Below are positions 43,344 through 55,854 of a stretch of 64,000 nucleotides of DNA, piece by piece (the first letter of the stretch is position 1; each line of letters starts with the position of its first letter). A program made the translations under genes and the position numbers. The DNA comes from Sistotremastrum niveocremeum HHB9708. Taxonomy: Eukaryota; Basidiomycota; Agaricomycetes; Sistotremastrales; Sistotremastraceae. The stretch spans positions 813,758 through 877,757 of the forward strand of contig KV419397.1 of assembly GCA_001630475.1 (NCBI GenBank), written 5' to 3'. The notes beneath the pieces were generated by a model. The model saw nothing but the letters and a program-made list of their open reading frames with translations. It was not told the origin of the DNA and searched no databases.

Positions 43344-46300
43344 TTAGTCCTCCTTATCAAACTCTTCCTCCAATTCGTGAATGGTCTCGCAGAAGTTAAC
43401 TTTTTGCTCGTCGTCAAGGTCGGCACATAGAGGAGGCGGCGAGACACTTCTCGATTCAGCGGGGGTGTCGCCATATGCGACGGGTACGGCAACAGACGTA
43501 GCAAACTCCACGGTTTCGATCATCTTGCGCATGGCATCTACGACGACCATCAGTCTCAAAACGAGATACGAGATAGGAGGGACCACTCACTTTCATAACT
43601 GATCATGAACAACATCTGCGCGCCTAACATCAGCCTGAATACTAAAGAACGTAGACAAGAATATCTTACCTTCCTAGACTCTTCATCCGCTAAAATCTCC
43701 TTCTTCAATCGATCAGGCATACTAGCACCATCAGCGATCTCCTCCAACAACTTGCACAAGCTTTGCGGGGGAGGTTCTTTCAGCTGCACACCATCAAGAA
43801 GATAATGCACATGTTCGTGGAAACTCCGAACATGAATCAAAAGCTGAGTCGGAAGCTCTTGTAATCGATCGATGATCCGGGCTCTTTCTTCGTCTGGCGA
43901 AATTGAGGCGTCTGGTTGTTCTAAAGTACCGGTTACAGTTACGGTCGTGGGATCGTGTTGGAGGTCGAGTGTTCGGGCTTTGCGTCGGCGATCTCGGAAT
44001 TTCCGCACGGCACGGTGGAAATGCTGTTAACATAGGTAAGGGCGACTCTTGCAACAGGAATGAGGTGAACTTACAGTGCTATGGACGACAGAGTGGTACT
44101 TGGATGAACACGCTTCCGACACAACTGAAAGCCGATAAGCCCGAGATTACAAATCGACGAAGAATCTGTCATACCTGAGATGAAGATAGTCATCGTTGCA
44201 ACACCTGCAATGTATGCATAAGATACGACGTCAAATATCAAAGATTAGGGCACATACCCAACAAGGCGTAAACGATAAATATTGATCGACCGGCTGCAGT
44301 TACGGGGAAGTAATCGCCATAACCTGTCGAGGATGAGGATCTGATTCGCGGAGGGTGAGATCAAGCAATGCGTACCGATAGTGGAGAAGGTGATGTAGCA
44401 GAAGTACAACGCCAATCCGTAAGACCAGTTTTCAGTCTGAGAGAAGATGACCCTGGATATTACTCAGTGAGAAAGTTCGCAGACTGAACAGCCGATACGA
44501 ACCCTCCGATCTATACTCTCATCAGTTACTATATCATGCATCAAGAAAAGCACAACACTCACGAGCCAGAAAACGAAGAAAAGAGTCCAAGCAACGATGA
44601 GCTATGCGTAAGTTCAGCATATCACCAACATGTGATCTCTGCGAACCTACCTTGATATAAAATTCCCGACTCTGTTCATGTTCAAGCTGCCTCTTAACAC
44701 GCTGATAAGACTGTTCCTGCACCCTCCCCATCCTCGTCGAAAGAAGTTCTTCTTCAAGTTCTTCAGCCATATGAATCGTCCGAGCATGATTATCTTCTCC
44801 GTCGTGTTCTTGTTCCAGTTCATTGACGTGATGATCGTGGCCTTCTTTATATTTCTGCAATATGAAATCGGCTTCATCTAATGCCTTCCTTGTCTGTTCT
44901 TCGGAAAGAGCACCGTCGTTCAAGACACTCTTCGATCTCTTCCGAACATGAGGATGATGATGATGCGGATCATCAATATAAGCCGGAAGACCAGCAGCTC
45001 TCAATTGTCTTTCCACAGCAATCCTTCTCGCACGTCTCGCGACGCGTGCAAGCTTATGTTCCTGATGCTTCTCAGCGAGAAGTTTAGCGCGTTTGTGATA
45101 GGAATGTTCGAATGATTCGATGACGGTTTCGCGACACATGCTGATGGCCATACCGAGCATGAGAAGGCCGATGGTGTTGTAGAATATGGCGAAGATTCTG
45201 GAGCTTGTGCCGGTGGGATGGATATCTCCGAAACCGATGGTCTCGATGGACACGACGGTGACTGCACAAGATGAATCAAACCCCACGAAAAGTGACGGAT
45301 ACTCAGAGGCGACTCACAGTACAATCCATCTACGTAGTTCAGGTTCATGATGGCAGAATAGACGACGGCGCCTAACGCAATCCAGCAGAGGAGGATCATG
45401 ACGATAACGACCAGCTGTGAAACATGAGCATCACGACGTCATGAATTCTGCACCGACGAACCGAGCGTTGTTTTCTTGTCAATCCACTGCCGCTTTTGGA
45501 GAAGAACGGTGTCACTCTGAAATCATAGATCAAAGTGCAGTTGGTCAACGTAGAAACGACCGTTGAAGCTACGGTCAACCAATACGCTTGACCTACAAAT
45601 CGTGAGAATGGTGATCAAATGATATGAATCAGGGCACATACCATACTGGAATCCATCCCCATGTTTCCGGTTCGCCGCGAATGCAGCCATGCAGATCACA
45701 TTCAGCAAATCTGTAGATCCATCAGCGACGAAGAATGCCAGCGAAGGATCCACAGACCATGGATAGTCAGAGAAGCGATGGCAATGATAGTCATTTCCCG
45801 TGGTCGTTTCTCCAGATAACGGACGATCAGCGACGCGTTGGCAAGGATTGCACTGATCATACTGATTGCTATGCCGGCAATTAGGATTGGAGGATTGGAT
45901 TTAGGCGCTACGGGATTGGGTCCGGAAATAGGCTGATACCAGTGGTCCGTCAATCCGGGGATTTCGAGAAGAATCGCGAAGGGGACGGCGATGCCGCTGA
46001 TGATGGGTGTCCTGTTTCAATCTACAATGAGCTCGGTCACTAGAGACAGAGCGACGAGGACTCTCACCAGCGATAATTGGGAATAAATTCATGATGAGGG
46101 TCATCAAATGGTCCCGTTTGTAGAATAAAATGCTTGATGGCGTAAAACCACTTGAAATGTGTTCGGACCGCAAACGTAGAGTCCGAGCTCGAGGCGACAG
46201 AACCCTTCGACGACTGTTTGGTCCATACCCTCGACAACGGGTTTGAGGACTTTTCGTTGTGACTTTCTCGGTTGTCATCCGCCTCATCCCCATCCCCATC

Positions 46301-46447
46301 GTCTCCCGAGTCCCGTTCCATATTTAGGACAATATCGGGTGACGGTGTGCGGCCTTTCTCCTGATCTACGATATGAGTCTGAGACTCTGAATCAGACTTG
46401 GAAGAGCGTCCCATGAACGCAACGAGAAAGAGGAGAGGTCGCAGCAT
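43344..46447 (-). CDS. TOK-type two-pore outward-rectifier potassium channel (copy A)
   Basis: Fungal TOK channels have eight membrane segments and two pore loops and release K+ across the plasma membrane on depolarisation. Start 46447 ('MLRPLLFLVAFMGRSS') is preferred over 46414 because copy B begins similarly. The N-terminus is acidic, then 'FYAIKHFILQTGPFDDPHHE' and about four membrane segments. Pore 1 is 'VSIETIGFGDIHPTGTSS', followed by 'LLMLGMAISMCRETVIESFE' and a long basic coiled coil. Pore 2 is split by an intron: 'TIGYGDYFPVTAAGRSIFI'. The cytosolic tail contains 'FHEHVHYLLDGVQLKEPPPQ' and ends 'HELEEEFDKED'. Many short introns. Both selectivity filters (GFGD, GYGD) are intact, so it should be functional. 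Confidence 0.9.
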
Positions 46448-47651
46448 GGCGGACTCAGTATCGCGAGTCCTGTTGATGGAGGTTTAAGAGCATCGAAGAT
46501 GACAGCCTTAGACTACTGGAGCGGCAAGATCTGAATCTTCAGAAACACTGATGGAGTAACTTTCGGACTCATAGGATGAGTCCTAGCTTTTGCTGAGCGA
46601 TGGACTTGCATAGCGATTTAGTCAGGCCGCGGTCGTTGACCGGGGTAGAGGTCTATCCGATTTCCGATGGTTCCGATGCCTCTGCCCATTCGCTAGACGA
46701 GCCACTTGCACCCAAACCCACATTTAAGCGGACAATGAGAGGCGTCGAAACCATAGTCTTCTTTTCTTCTTACTTCTTGCGCGTCAGGGATCCTCAGCAA
46801 CATGTCTATCAAGCCACTGGCCTACAGTCGACGCGTAGCTCGATTTCGGTTCATCGCCTTACGCACCAGCTGGCCAGAAAAACGGTGCATCAAATCGTCT
46901 ATTGAGGCTTTCATCCATTTCAATCTTACTGATAGTAATGAAACGTGGCCTGTAACAAAGTGTTCTGGCCCTTGGCAATTACTTGCGGCGCTTACCTTCC
47001 GCGTTACAAATTTGTCGGTCTGCGCGTGGAGGCGAGATTTGATCTTGGATCGCGTCTTAGCCAGCCGTGGGATCGATGATATTTATAAACAGAAAGTCTC
47101 ATCTCGGTTGACGATCGACTCTAGAGCTGTGCCTGAACAGGATACTACCTGGCACCTGAACTGTGCTTATCTATGTGCCTCTGGCTTCGAAGTACGATGG
47201 TATCATTGCTGGTCTTTCTGGTCCTTCTTGCAGATTACCCAAGCCTCCTAGTATGCTTCAGCGCTGCTTCTCTGGGGATTCTCAGGCTGATGACACTTAG
47301 CTTCGACCAAAGTAAAGGACATATGGTGTGTCGCTTATCCTGGTCATTCTATGCTTCCAATTCACTCTGTTGGACCGACACGAGCAGCATCAATGATCTG
47401 AGAAGGAAGCACGGCCTTCAGAATATGGTCAAGTGAAGATGACACCCTCCGGACATAGCCGATAGAGCACTGGGACACATTCAATTCGAGAACATAAGCA
47501 TCGTAGATCAACATAGTAAAGATACATGAAGATACATGAAGTTAGCACAACAAGAACACCAAAAGAAATACAACAACACCATCCCCCAATACAAAATTTC
47601 GTTAGTACAAATTAGCGCCCACACATCACCACTTCGGGGTAGAAGTCAAGG
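46448..47651. other. intergenic region between the two channel genes
   Basis: 1.2 kb holding the 5' flank of copy A and the 3' flank of copy B. Frames on the plus strand up to 149 codons show no domain or splice support. No repeat shared with the other flank was noticed. Confidence 0.45.
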
Positions 47652-50600
47652 TTATAACGTCCTAGGCACAGAATCCACAATCTGTCTCGAAAGCGGACTA
47701 TCGCTGAAATTGACTCTAGGAGCCCTTGGACGATCTTCCGGAGATTCCGGCTGAGGTTGGGGCGTACTCGATCCAGATCGAGTGGATGCGTGAGTTTGAT
47801 CGTCGTCTGCTGTTGCGGCGAGCGTGGCGTGTTCGACTGTTTCGATAATTTTGCGCATTGTGACTAAATGAGAGGGTCATCGCGATGAGTATACGATTGT
47901 CAGAGAAAGGATCTGACATACTTTCATAGCTGACCATAAACAGCGTCTGAAACATCGTATGAGACATTGATTGAAGGAAAGGTGAGATGGAAGCATACCT
48001 TCCTCGCATCTTCATCCGCCAAAATCTCCTTCTTAGTCCTCTCATCCATAACATCCGTCTCCGCAATCTCATCCATAAGCTTATTCAAGCTCGGCGGCGG
48101 AGGCTCCAACAAATGCGCCCCATTGATAAAATAATGCACATGATCATGGAAGGTCCGAACGCTATTAAGGACTTGATGAGGAATATGTTCAAGAGCGTCT
48201 TTCGGATCCTTTGGTTCGTAGTGCTTTAGTGTTGGAGTACTGGCGTTGATGGCGCTTGAGGAGCGCATGGAGTCGAGTCGGGGGAGTTGATCCCTTTGAC
48301 GGAATTTCTTCACAGCGCTTTCGAATCGCTGTGTACGATTGAACTCTGAGTATATGACAGGGCCTGCACAGAGATACATCCATACCGTGTTTCCCATTGC
48401 AGAGTGATACTTGGACGAATAAGCTTCCGACAGGACTGTACGCCCGATAAGTCCGAGATACGATTGCAAGATGAAGGGAAGACGTACTTGAGATCAGGAT
48501 GGTCATCGTCCCGACACCTGCGAGACTAGGTTAATTCTAGGCGAAGGGAGAGAGCATAAGGAGATGGTTATACCCAGTAGCGCCCAAACAATGAAGATAG
48601 ATCGGCCGGCCGGAGTCTGGGGGTAGAAATCTCCATAGCCTGGAGAAATATGGTCATCCAATAGCATACAATGAGAAATCCGGCGGACTCACCGATGGTG
48701 GAGAAAGTGATGAAGCAGAAGTACAGTGAAGTGCCATACCCCCACTTTTCGGTTTCTTTGAAGATGAGACTAGGACCAAAACGTGAGGAAATCGAATATC
48801 AAGCTATAGTCGTACAAACCCTCCGATCTGGGGTACGATTAGACAGATTAAGAGAACATTCAGGACAGACACTCACCAGCCAGAAAGTGATAAACAAGCT
48901 CCAAGCTACACCGAGCTAGACAGCTTGTTAGCAAAGCCCACCACCAGACGCGAACCGCGTACCTTGACGAAAAACTCCTTCTGCTGCTCTTTCTGTATAT
49001 CAAGCTTAAACCGCATATAAGACTGTTCCTGCGCGCGCCCCGCCATCCCCACGGAAGCCAACTCCTCCTGCAACTCCCTCGCCATCTGCAACGTCCTAGC
49101 ATTCTTCGAAGCAGGATCCAAATGCTCATGTTCAAGCTCATGATGCGTCACATCATGAGCAGCACCCTCCGCGCTCGCGTTCAACTCTTTCAGCCTAATC
49201 TCCTCGGCTTCATCCGCAGCCTTTTGCTTCTGCTCCTCAGTCAATGCTTTATCATTCAACACCATCTTCATCCTTTTCTTATACCCTCCTCCACCTCTCC
49301 CCCCACCATGCCTCGAAGCCTTCTGCTCCATCACATAAATCGGTACACCAGCTTCTTTGAGTTGTTTTTCGATAGCGATACGATGAGCGCGTCGTTCGGC
49401 TCTGGCGACTTTATTCTCGTGGCGTTTCTCCGCGATAGATTTTGAGCGTTTACGGTATGAATGTTCGAAGGATTCGATGATGGTTTCGCGACATGTGCTG
49501 ATTGCCATACCGAGGTTGAGAATGCCGATGGTGTTGTAGAAGATTGCAAAGATTTGAGAGCCGGGGTTTGTAGGATGGATATCGCCAAAGCCGACCGTTT
49601 CAATAGATACAACAGCGACTAAGATTCATTCGATCAGTCTGGTAGCTGATAACGGCGAAAGTGACATACAATATAGCCCGTCAATGAAGGATAAGTGGAT
49701 AAGAACAGAATAGACAAGACCTCCGAAGGCTATCCAACATAGTAAAATCATGACGATGATAACAAGCTGAAGAGTTCCGTCAGTGTCTCAAAATGTAAGA
49801 TAGTGTTGAGCCTCACCGAACGTTGCTTGCGAGTCAATCCGCTACCACTCTTATCGAAATCGGGTATCCGAACGTAGTCGTAGATCAACGTTCCATTGAT
49901 GACCAGCGAGACCGACGTAGATGCCACCGTCATCCAGAACGGCTGGCCTGGATATCTTTGAGTGAAAAGAGAGGAAAGTTGACCCGACATCAGCGTACCA
50001 TATGTAAAGCCGTCATTGAACCGTCTCTGAACCGCAAACACAATGACCGCCACTGCATTGATGAGATCTATTACTGAAATGAGCAATAGAAGCGCAATAG
50101 TGACCTGCAGAACGTACCGTGTACACTGAGCGTGAAAATGGCGATAAGGGTCATAAGCTTCGGCCTCTTCTCCAAGAATCGAATAATGAGGGCGAGATTC
50201 GCGATCAGCGCGCACGCCATACTGATTGCCAGTCCCGCATCGAGCAGAGGAGGATTGGGTTGTGTCTGGACAGTCTGGTTGGCCTCGGTCCGAATGTACC
50301 AATGATCGGTTAGACCAGGAATTTCGAGGAGGATAGCAAAGGGTACTGCTATTCCACTGAATATTGGGGTCCTAGAGATTGAGTTAGTTGGTAAATGTGT
50401 GGGGATTGTGGGCGTTAGAACCAAGGGCTAAAAGGCCTCAGGGTACCCCAAACAACGCAGACGCACCATCTGTAGTGAGGCACAACTTCGTCTGAAGTAT
50501 CATACGGTCCTGTCTGGAAGATGAAGTGCTTGATCTTGGTGAGCACAGGAAAACGACTGGGCGGCTCGTCGGGAATGGTGGTGGCGACGCTCGAAATCGA

Positions 50601-50837
50601 AGATACAGTAGACTGTCGTGCCAGCTTCGTTCTTGACCTGGACCACGACCCCTTCTCTACGCCATTGCCATCTTCATCGTTCTGCTGCTCAGGCTCATCC
50701 GTCATGTCCAGGACCACATCATCTCTTCGCTCAGCCTTAGTCTCAGGCTCATCTCCTTCATCCGAGCGGAGCCGGTCCATAGGAGATCCATTGCGTCCTA
50801 GGTGCGCTAGGAGGTTCAAGAACAGGATTGGAGACAT
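47652..50837 (-). CDS. TOK-type two-pore outward-rectifier potassium channel (copy B)
   Basis: Tandem, same-strand paralogue of copy A. Start 50837 ('MSPILFLNLLAHLGRNGS'), acidic N-terminus, 'LTKIKHFIFQTGPYDTSDE', then 'FSGIAVPFAILLEIPGLTDH' and further membrane helices ('LAISMACALIANLALIIRFL'). Pore 1 is 'VSIETVGFGDIHPTNPGS', a basic coiled coil follows ('RKRSKSIAEKRHENKVARAE'), and pore 2 is 'GYGDFYPQTPAGRSIFIVWA'. The cytosolic tail 'FHDHVHYFINGAHLLEPPPP' is shared with copy A, ending '...QIVDSVPRTL'. The conserved HxHVHYxxxGxxLxEPPP block outside the pore suggests a shared regulatory element. The copies have diverged clearly in the N-terminus and tail, so the duplication is not recent. 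Confidence 0.9.
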
Positions 50838-51569
50838 GTGTAGGCCGTCCGAGATGGCGACCAGAGGGAGGTTATCAAGAAACCGGTCTGGAGCTTGCTA
50901 TCTCTGCATATCGGTCGATGACGCTGGGCTGTGTTCAGGAGGCCGCCGCTCCATCCGACAACCATCATCTCCTCAACGTCACTCGCGCTATTTTTGTGTC
51001 CGTTTCGCACAGTCTACTCCTACTTCTACGCATGGCAATATTTCATCACTATGACTGGTTGTCGTATCACTGGAACATCCACTACTTGCGCTACCGACTG
51101 ACCGACGAAAAATTTCACTTGATTGACATCTGTCAGCAGGCCGAGGCCTAGACTCTGATCGCTATGATAACCTCCATGATCATGGTTCCTTGACATGGTT
51201 CAGGATCCAAGGAGCGTCAACGCACGTGCAGGTACTCGAGTATCTCCTAGGCTCATAGCACGCGCAAAATTGCTGGAAATCGGCTTCGAAAATATTGATC
51301 CAGGCACCTGGGTTTACCTTTGTCACTGCATGACCAGGACCTCTGTTTATATTATATAAGGTTTGATCCAGAGCTCGGGTTCATTTATCCGAATGCGCGG
51401 ACCCCCAGCTTATCCGAAGAGCTCCTGCTAGATGAAATTTTCCGCTCGGCTTATCCGAATCATGGATCAAAGATCGCGAAAAAATCCCCAAAAAATCCCA
51501 AAAAATCCCAAAAAAATTCCACATCGTATATATGGCTGCTACGAGTCTCGGGGATGTAAATATAGACTT
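50838..51569. other. intergenic region, no gene recognised
   Basis: Contains three spaced TTATCCGAA words (about 51387, 51412, 51451) and a short AAAAAATCCC tandem (about 51483-51515). No gene supported. Confidence 0.45.
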
Positions 51570-53805
51570 CTATTCATCCTGCTCGTTAGTTTCTGGACCG
51601 GCATGCGCTTTCCTCTTCTCCATAGCAACAATCGCCTGAGCAATCCCTTGTCTCTCTTTATAGAGTGTCGTAAATATTTTCAAGGCCGAAGAAGACACTT
51701 GCATGGCCAGAGAAGAGGTTTCCTTGGGAGGATCATTGGGCGGAAGCATAGCCAGAAAATAAATCCTGCTAATATGACCCCAATTAATTATATTGCGGAA
51801 CGAACCTGCCTTTCGTCCGGGCTTGAACCGGGCGTCGGTTTGATGTTCAAAGATCTGAACAACGATATAGGATGGAGAGGACACGGACTCAACAGCTGGC
51901 ACCCATGCATGTTTGGATCCTGCCCCTTTCGACTGCGTATAGATAGTCTCAACTGTTGCAGACATTAGTTATCATGATACTGTAACGCAGAGTAAGAAGA
52001 AAACTTACCTCTACACAAAGCAATTTCGTCCTGATGCATCATAAATCCCCATGATCCAATTTGGAGATGGCGGCTGCCGTCGATTGCAGCACTTTGGCAA
52101 AGCTTGAGACACTCTTCGGTGAGTCCTGCGCCTCTCAGAGCTTCGTCTCTTTTCTTTTGATACTAGAACAAACGATTCAGGTCCGTCTCTAATGTGAGGT
52201 GAAGATACTTACGGCTTTGTGGTTCGATTTTGCGACCGCAGCCGCATTGGCCGCGTTACCGGTTGATGCTGCAGTGTCTTCCACATATCGGTTTTCAGAA
52301 GGTATCCACCGACCGGTACGTTTAAGCCCCTGAGTAGCTCGGCGTTCATCATTCTCGCGCAGAATCCGATGCATTTGGTGGACCAGATTTTTTGCTGTGT
52401 CTTCAACTTCCGAGGTGCCAGAGGCCGAGTCTTTTGCTGCAACAAAGTGAGCTTGCCGGACACCATCTCGTGCATCTTCAGTCTGATGAGCTTCCCTCAG
52501 CTCGGCGAGTTTATCTAAGTCCATGGTACGTGCAGAAATGTGTTTGGACAGGTCGATTCCGGACGAGAAAGTGCCGAATACGTCTCGAAGCGTCTCGAGT
52601 GATTGCAGCTGCCTTCGAGTTTCTTCAATGTCCTCCGCTTCCCGTGAATTTTCCTGAGGGAGGGACTGATATCTGAGAAGCAGTCAGTGAGGTATGGAAT
52701 ATACCTCGGGGTAGTGTACGTACTTTTCAATGGATTGATCTATCGCGAGGCTGACAGCCGCAAACCGAGCATCCAGAAGGGCTGCTTCAGTCGATCGAAG
52801 TGTGTCCGTGAGCTGTTCAGTATCCTGGAGCATCTGAACGAGTTCTGAGATATTACTCAGATTATTCGGACTACCATCGTCCTCGGTAAATTCGATGTTG
52901 TCGACAGCTTCATCATCACCCGGAATCGCCTCAGGAAGGTCGGCGACTGTCGAATTATCTGAAAATGTGTATCCCAGGGCTTGGATGAGACTAGTAGCTT
53001 CCTCAGCCGCCCTGTCAATTTCGTCTTGAATTTCGGCATCGGTTGGAAATTGGATGAATCGACTGATGGGAACACCTTCATCAACATGGCATGTATGATG
53101 ATATCCACTGGCACGGGCATTGGCTGCTGTGGTGGTTCCCTCTCGATAAGTGCCAGATATCAGAAGAGAGGTCTTGACAGCGCTGTAGATAAAATCGGCA
53201 TAGTTGAAGTCGGGGATCTGGGATCGGATGACACCAAAGAAGTGTTCGTTGGCCTCCGTGCCATGCATCCAGGGAAGGAATGGCTGAGCATTTGACTGTA
53301 GATGGTCGCGATGGATGAGTATCAAGATTAGCAGGTTGGTAACGAGTTTGTTTGTGATATCCACAGCTTGCCGAATGATCAGATGTCTGTCTTCGCGATA
53401 TCCAGCTTTTCGAAGGAAATTCCGCCATTCTTGGAGAAAGAACCATCCCCTCCAGGACATCCGGATACGTTCAGCATGATGGACCTTCCGACTTTGCCAA
53501 GCATCACAAAGTTCCCCGAAAACAAAATGGTAAATGATGGACCCGAGATGTTCAGGGTGATGCTTGATCTGATGTCGCAGGGTCGCTGCTGAGAACAGTC
53601 GGACTGCAGCGAGATCATCCTGTTTGTCGGCTTTGATTACATCACGTTTGAACATAGGGGAGTCAGAGTGAGGACTGTCGGCCGAAGATGTCTTGTTTGT
53701 GTCGGAATGACTAGGAGGAGCGGTACTTTGCAAGACGTCCTTGTACATCGTCAGGCTACGAAGTTTTGGTAAACACCAGACGGAGTCTTCGATATCCGCT
53801 TGCAT
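51570..53805 (-). CDS. transposase-like protein with an F-box-derived N-terminus
   Basis: Exons 52724-53805, 52213-52672, 52009-52162 and 51570-51952 join in frame with good splice sites. The first 26 residues ('MQADIEDSVWCLPKLRSLTM...') match exon 2 of cluster B F-box genes. From 'VIKADKQDDLAAVRLFSAAT' the protein resembles a widespread Agaricomycete family that I regard as transposon-derived: 'HLGSIIYHFVFGELCDAWQS', 'RMSWRGWFFLQEWRNFLRKA', 'LPWMHGTEANEHFFGVIRS'. The EHFFGVIRS motif recalls P-element/THAP9-type transposases, which is a tentative link. The remaining exons are Gln/Glu-rich ('SEVEDTAKNLVHQMHRILRE') and end 'MEKRKAHAGPETNEQDE'. No terminal repeats were found. It could be a domesticated gene or an eroding transposon. 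Confidence 0.6.
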
Positions 53806-53908
53806 GAATGACTATCAAAGAATGTCCTGAGGGGGACCGCTCTTTATTCATCTCAGTACTCAACGCCATCAAAAGTTTCGAGGGCTGGAAATGAATTCGC
53901 CAGTGCCT
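53720..53908 (-). pseudogene. F-box gene fragment (cluster B type)
   Basis: On the minus strand 'NSFPALETFDGVEY' (end of exon 1), a degenerate short intron ending GATAG, then 'SFMQADIEDSVWCLPKLRSL'. In the intact paralogue at 54495-55833 the same junction reads 'NQFPALEVFDGVDY...|SFMKTNVEDHSCCLPRL'. Only about 190 bp of the F-box gene are present, with transposase-like sequence on both sides. Confidence 0.75.
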
Positions 53909-53924
53909 TCGGGCGACACTGTCG

Positions 53925-54400
53925 TCAATTGTTGTTATGTAGTCCATTATCATTGTTACTGTATAACGCATGACCGACAAGCTTCCCGTATCCCTCTCTA
54001 CCACCCATTCGAGTCTGCAGGACTGCATTAATGTCACACACTGCCTTGATCGACGTGTGTCGAAAGAGCTTTGAAGCCGATTCATCTAGCCCTTCTCCAT
54101 GCCAGTTTGCCACGTATATCAGAGAACACTTTTTGACGGTATACGTAGTTGATGGAACGACAAGTCGCAGAAGTTGCAGCAGGACTTTGCCTGAAAGTGC
54201 TCGGTTCTCGGAGTGGGACAATAGACATCCACACTGGCAGTCCGTCGTACGCCGTCCCCTGATCACCACCCCGAACCTGAATACCTTGAAGGATTGGAGT
54301 GCTCGCATGTCCTGCATCTTCAAGCAGTCTGAATCGTGAGGCTTCATGATCACCCCAACACCATACGGCTGCGCCAGACCGGTTCTGGCAACCAAGCTCG
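53925..54400 (-). pseudogene. 5' piece of the transposase-like gene
   Basis: The open frame includes 'LIYVANWHGEGLDESASKLF', 'VLQTRMGGREGYGKLVGHAL' and 'YSNNDNGLHNNN', then a stop. From memory of related Agaricomycete proteins the last motif is normally followed directly by the 'VIKADKQDDLAAVRLF' block, which here lies at about 53640, beyond the F-box fragment. The upstream part of the gene is missing, replaced at 54495 by the end of the next F-box gene. Confidence 0.5.
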
Positions 54401-54494
54401 GCTAGTAAGATTCGCTCCCTGGCTCTGTTGTGACTGTAAGAACAACCCCAAGCGCCGCCGTCAACCCGGGTTGTCATTTTTTTCCCCATCGCGA

Positions 54495-55833
54495 CTACTC
54501 CAAAAGATACTCATACGGGCGGCGTAATTCGGAAGGTTTCTCGACATATGGGGGCACGACTCCGGTAGGATCAAATGCCCACACCATCACCGCATCCGGA
54601 GGATTGAGAATGCGAACGTTCTCCCGGCATCTAAAAACCACAGAGAGAAGGACTGGGAATAGGCGTGGAAGAGCGAAGAGAGCCCTATCACGACATTCAT
54701 TGTCCTTTATAACCGGGGGACCACGAAAAGTGAACATGTGCTGGTATATCGTGAGGGTGTGAAGTCTGGGTAGACAGCACGAATGGTCTTCGACGTTCGT
54801 TTTCATGAACGACTATTCTAGTCAGATTTGTGATATAGGGAAATCAGACTTTACTCACTATGAATTCAGATGAGTAATCCACGCCATCGAAGACTTCCAG
54901 AGCCGGGAACTGGTTCCCTAGGGCCCTCAAGTTGGCAACGTCGAGGACGATGCTTCCAGTGAGAATGGAGAGGTGGGTGACATGAATGAATGGGCCCGAC
55001 AATTGAGAAAATTCCCATTCCAGTGTTTGCGGCTCCTCAGACTCGGGTGCCAACCTGATATACTCGATGGCAGTCAAATGGTCCGACGACGCCAGCATGC
55101 TCAACTCCATATAGCCTCCCCGAAATCGCTCAAGATTCGGGAGTGGATTCTCAACTCTCAGTTGCTCCCACTGATACAAGTTTCTCTCGTAATCGGTGAG
55201 ATATAGAGACACGTCTTGCAGAGTGGGATGATTGAGCAAAAAATTCCCCGTCTCCTCCACCACGCCTTCATACTCTGGGGTCCGAAGCGAACAGGTGAGG
55301 ATCACAAGGCGCACTTCCCGCAGGAGTGGGAAGTGCAGAGTTGGAAGATGAAAGAACAATGATGGCAGCAACCCAGAGTTAAGAGAGAATCGCAGATATC
55401 GAAGGCGAGAGGCAAGAGAAAGTATGTCCTTGATACACTCCACAAAAAGGGGTGGAACCAAGGGCAGCACCCCCCATCGCGTACAAGTCAGTGGACGCAG
55501 GTTAATGGATAGCGTGTTTAACCGAGCGACAAAGCGGGATTCCGATGCCCTCATTGCCACTAAAATTTGAGATAGCTGATTTGTGTAGAGCTCGAGCCTC
55601 GGGTTAGGGGTTTCCTCCTTCCAAGCATAGTCGAGAAAATCGAACGCCTCAACAACTATTTCAGACTGCAATACCGGCAGCGTTTCATGCATCCACGCCT
55701 TCGACACGCGCAGCAGGGATAGAAGGCTCGCATTCTCTTTCATCCATTCTTCCCGCGTTTTTGCCAACGCGTCGACGCTGGAATTGCGTATTGCTTCTGC
55801 GATTGTACAACAGATTTCTGGGGGTAATTTCAT
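54495..55833 (-). CDS. F-box protein, cluster B paralogue 1
   Basis: Exons 54859-55833 and 54495-54812, intron 46 nt. Start 55833 ('MKLPPEICCTIAEAIRNSS') is aligned with the paralogues; in-frame Mets at 55842 and 55854 are alternatives. F-box-like helices: 'LPPEICCTIAEAIR', '...ASLLSLLRVSKAWMHETLPV'. Then leucine-rich strands 'HLRYLRFSLNSG'-type, 'LPNLERFRGGYMELSMLASS' and 'FIHVTHLSILTGSIVLDVAN'. Exon 2 starts 'SFMKTNVEDHSCCLPRLHTL' and ends 'SELRRPYEYLLE'. 430 residues. SCF adaptor role inferred; shares intron position and layout with the genes at 56696 and 59287. Confidence 0.85.
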
Positions 55834-55854
55834 GGCTGACATTGGATGGAGCAA

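Noticed and set aside
46802-47251. 149-codon plus-strand frame between the channel genes
   Set aside because: No recognisable features, and it lies in the 5' flank of a channel gene.
51380-51460. Three TTATCCGAA words suggesting a pogo-like transposon end
   Set aside because: No inverted terminal partner, no TA-flanked boundaries, no transposase nearby.
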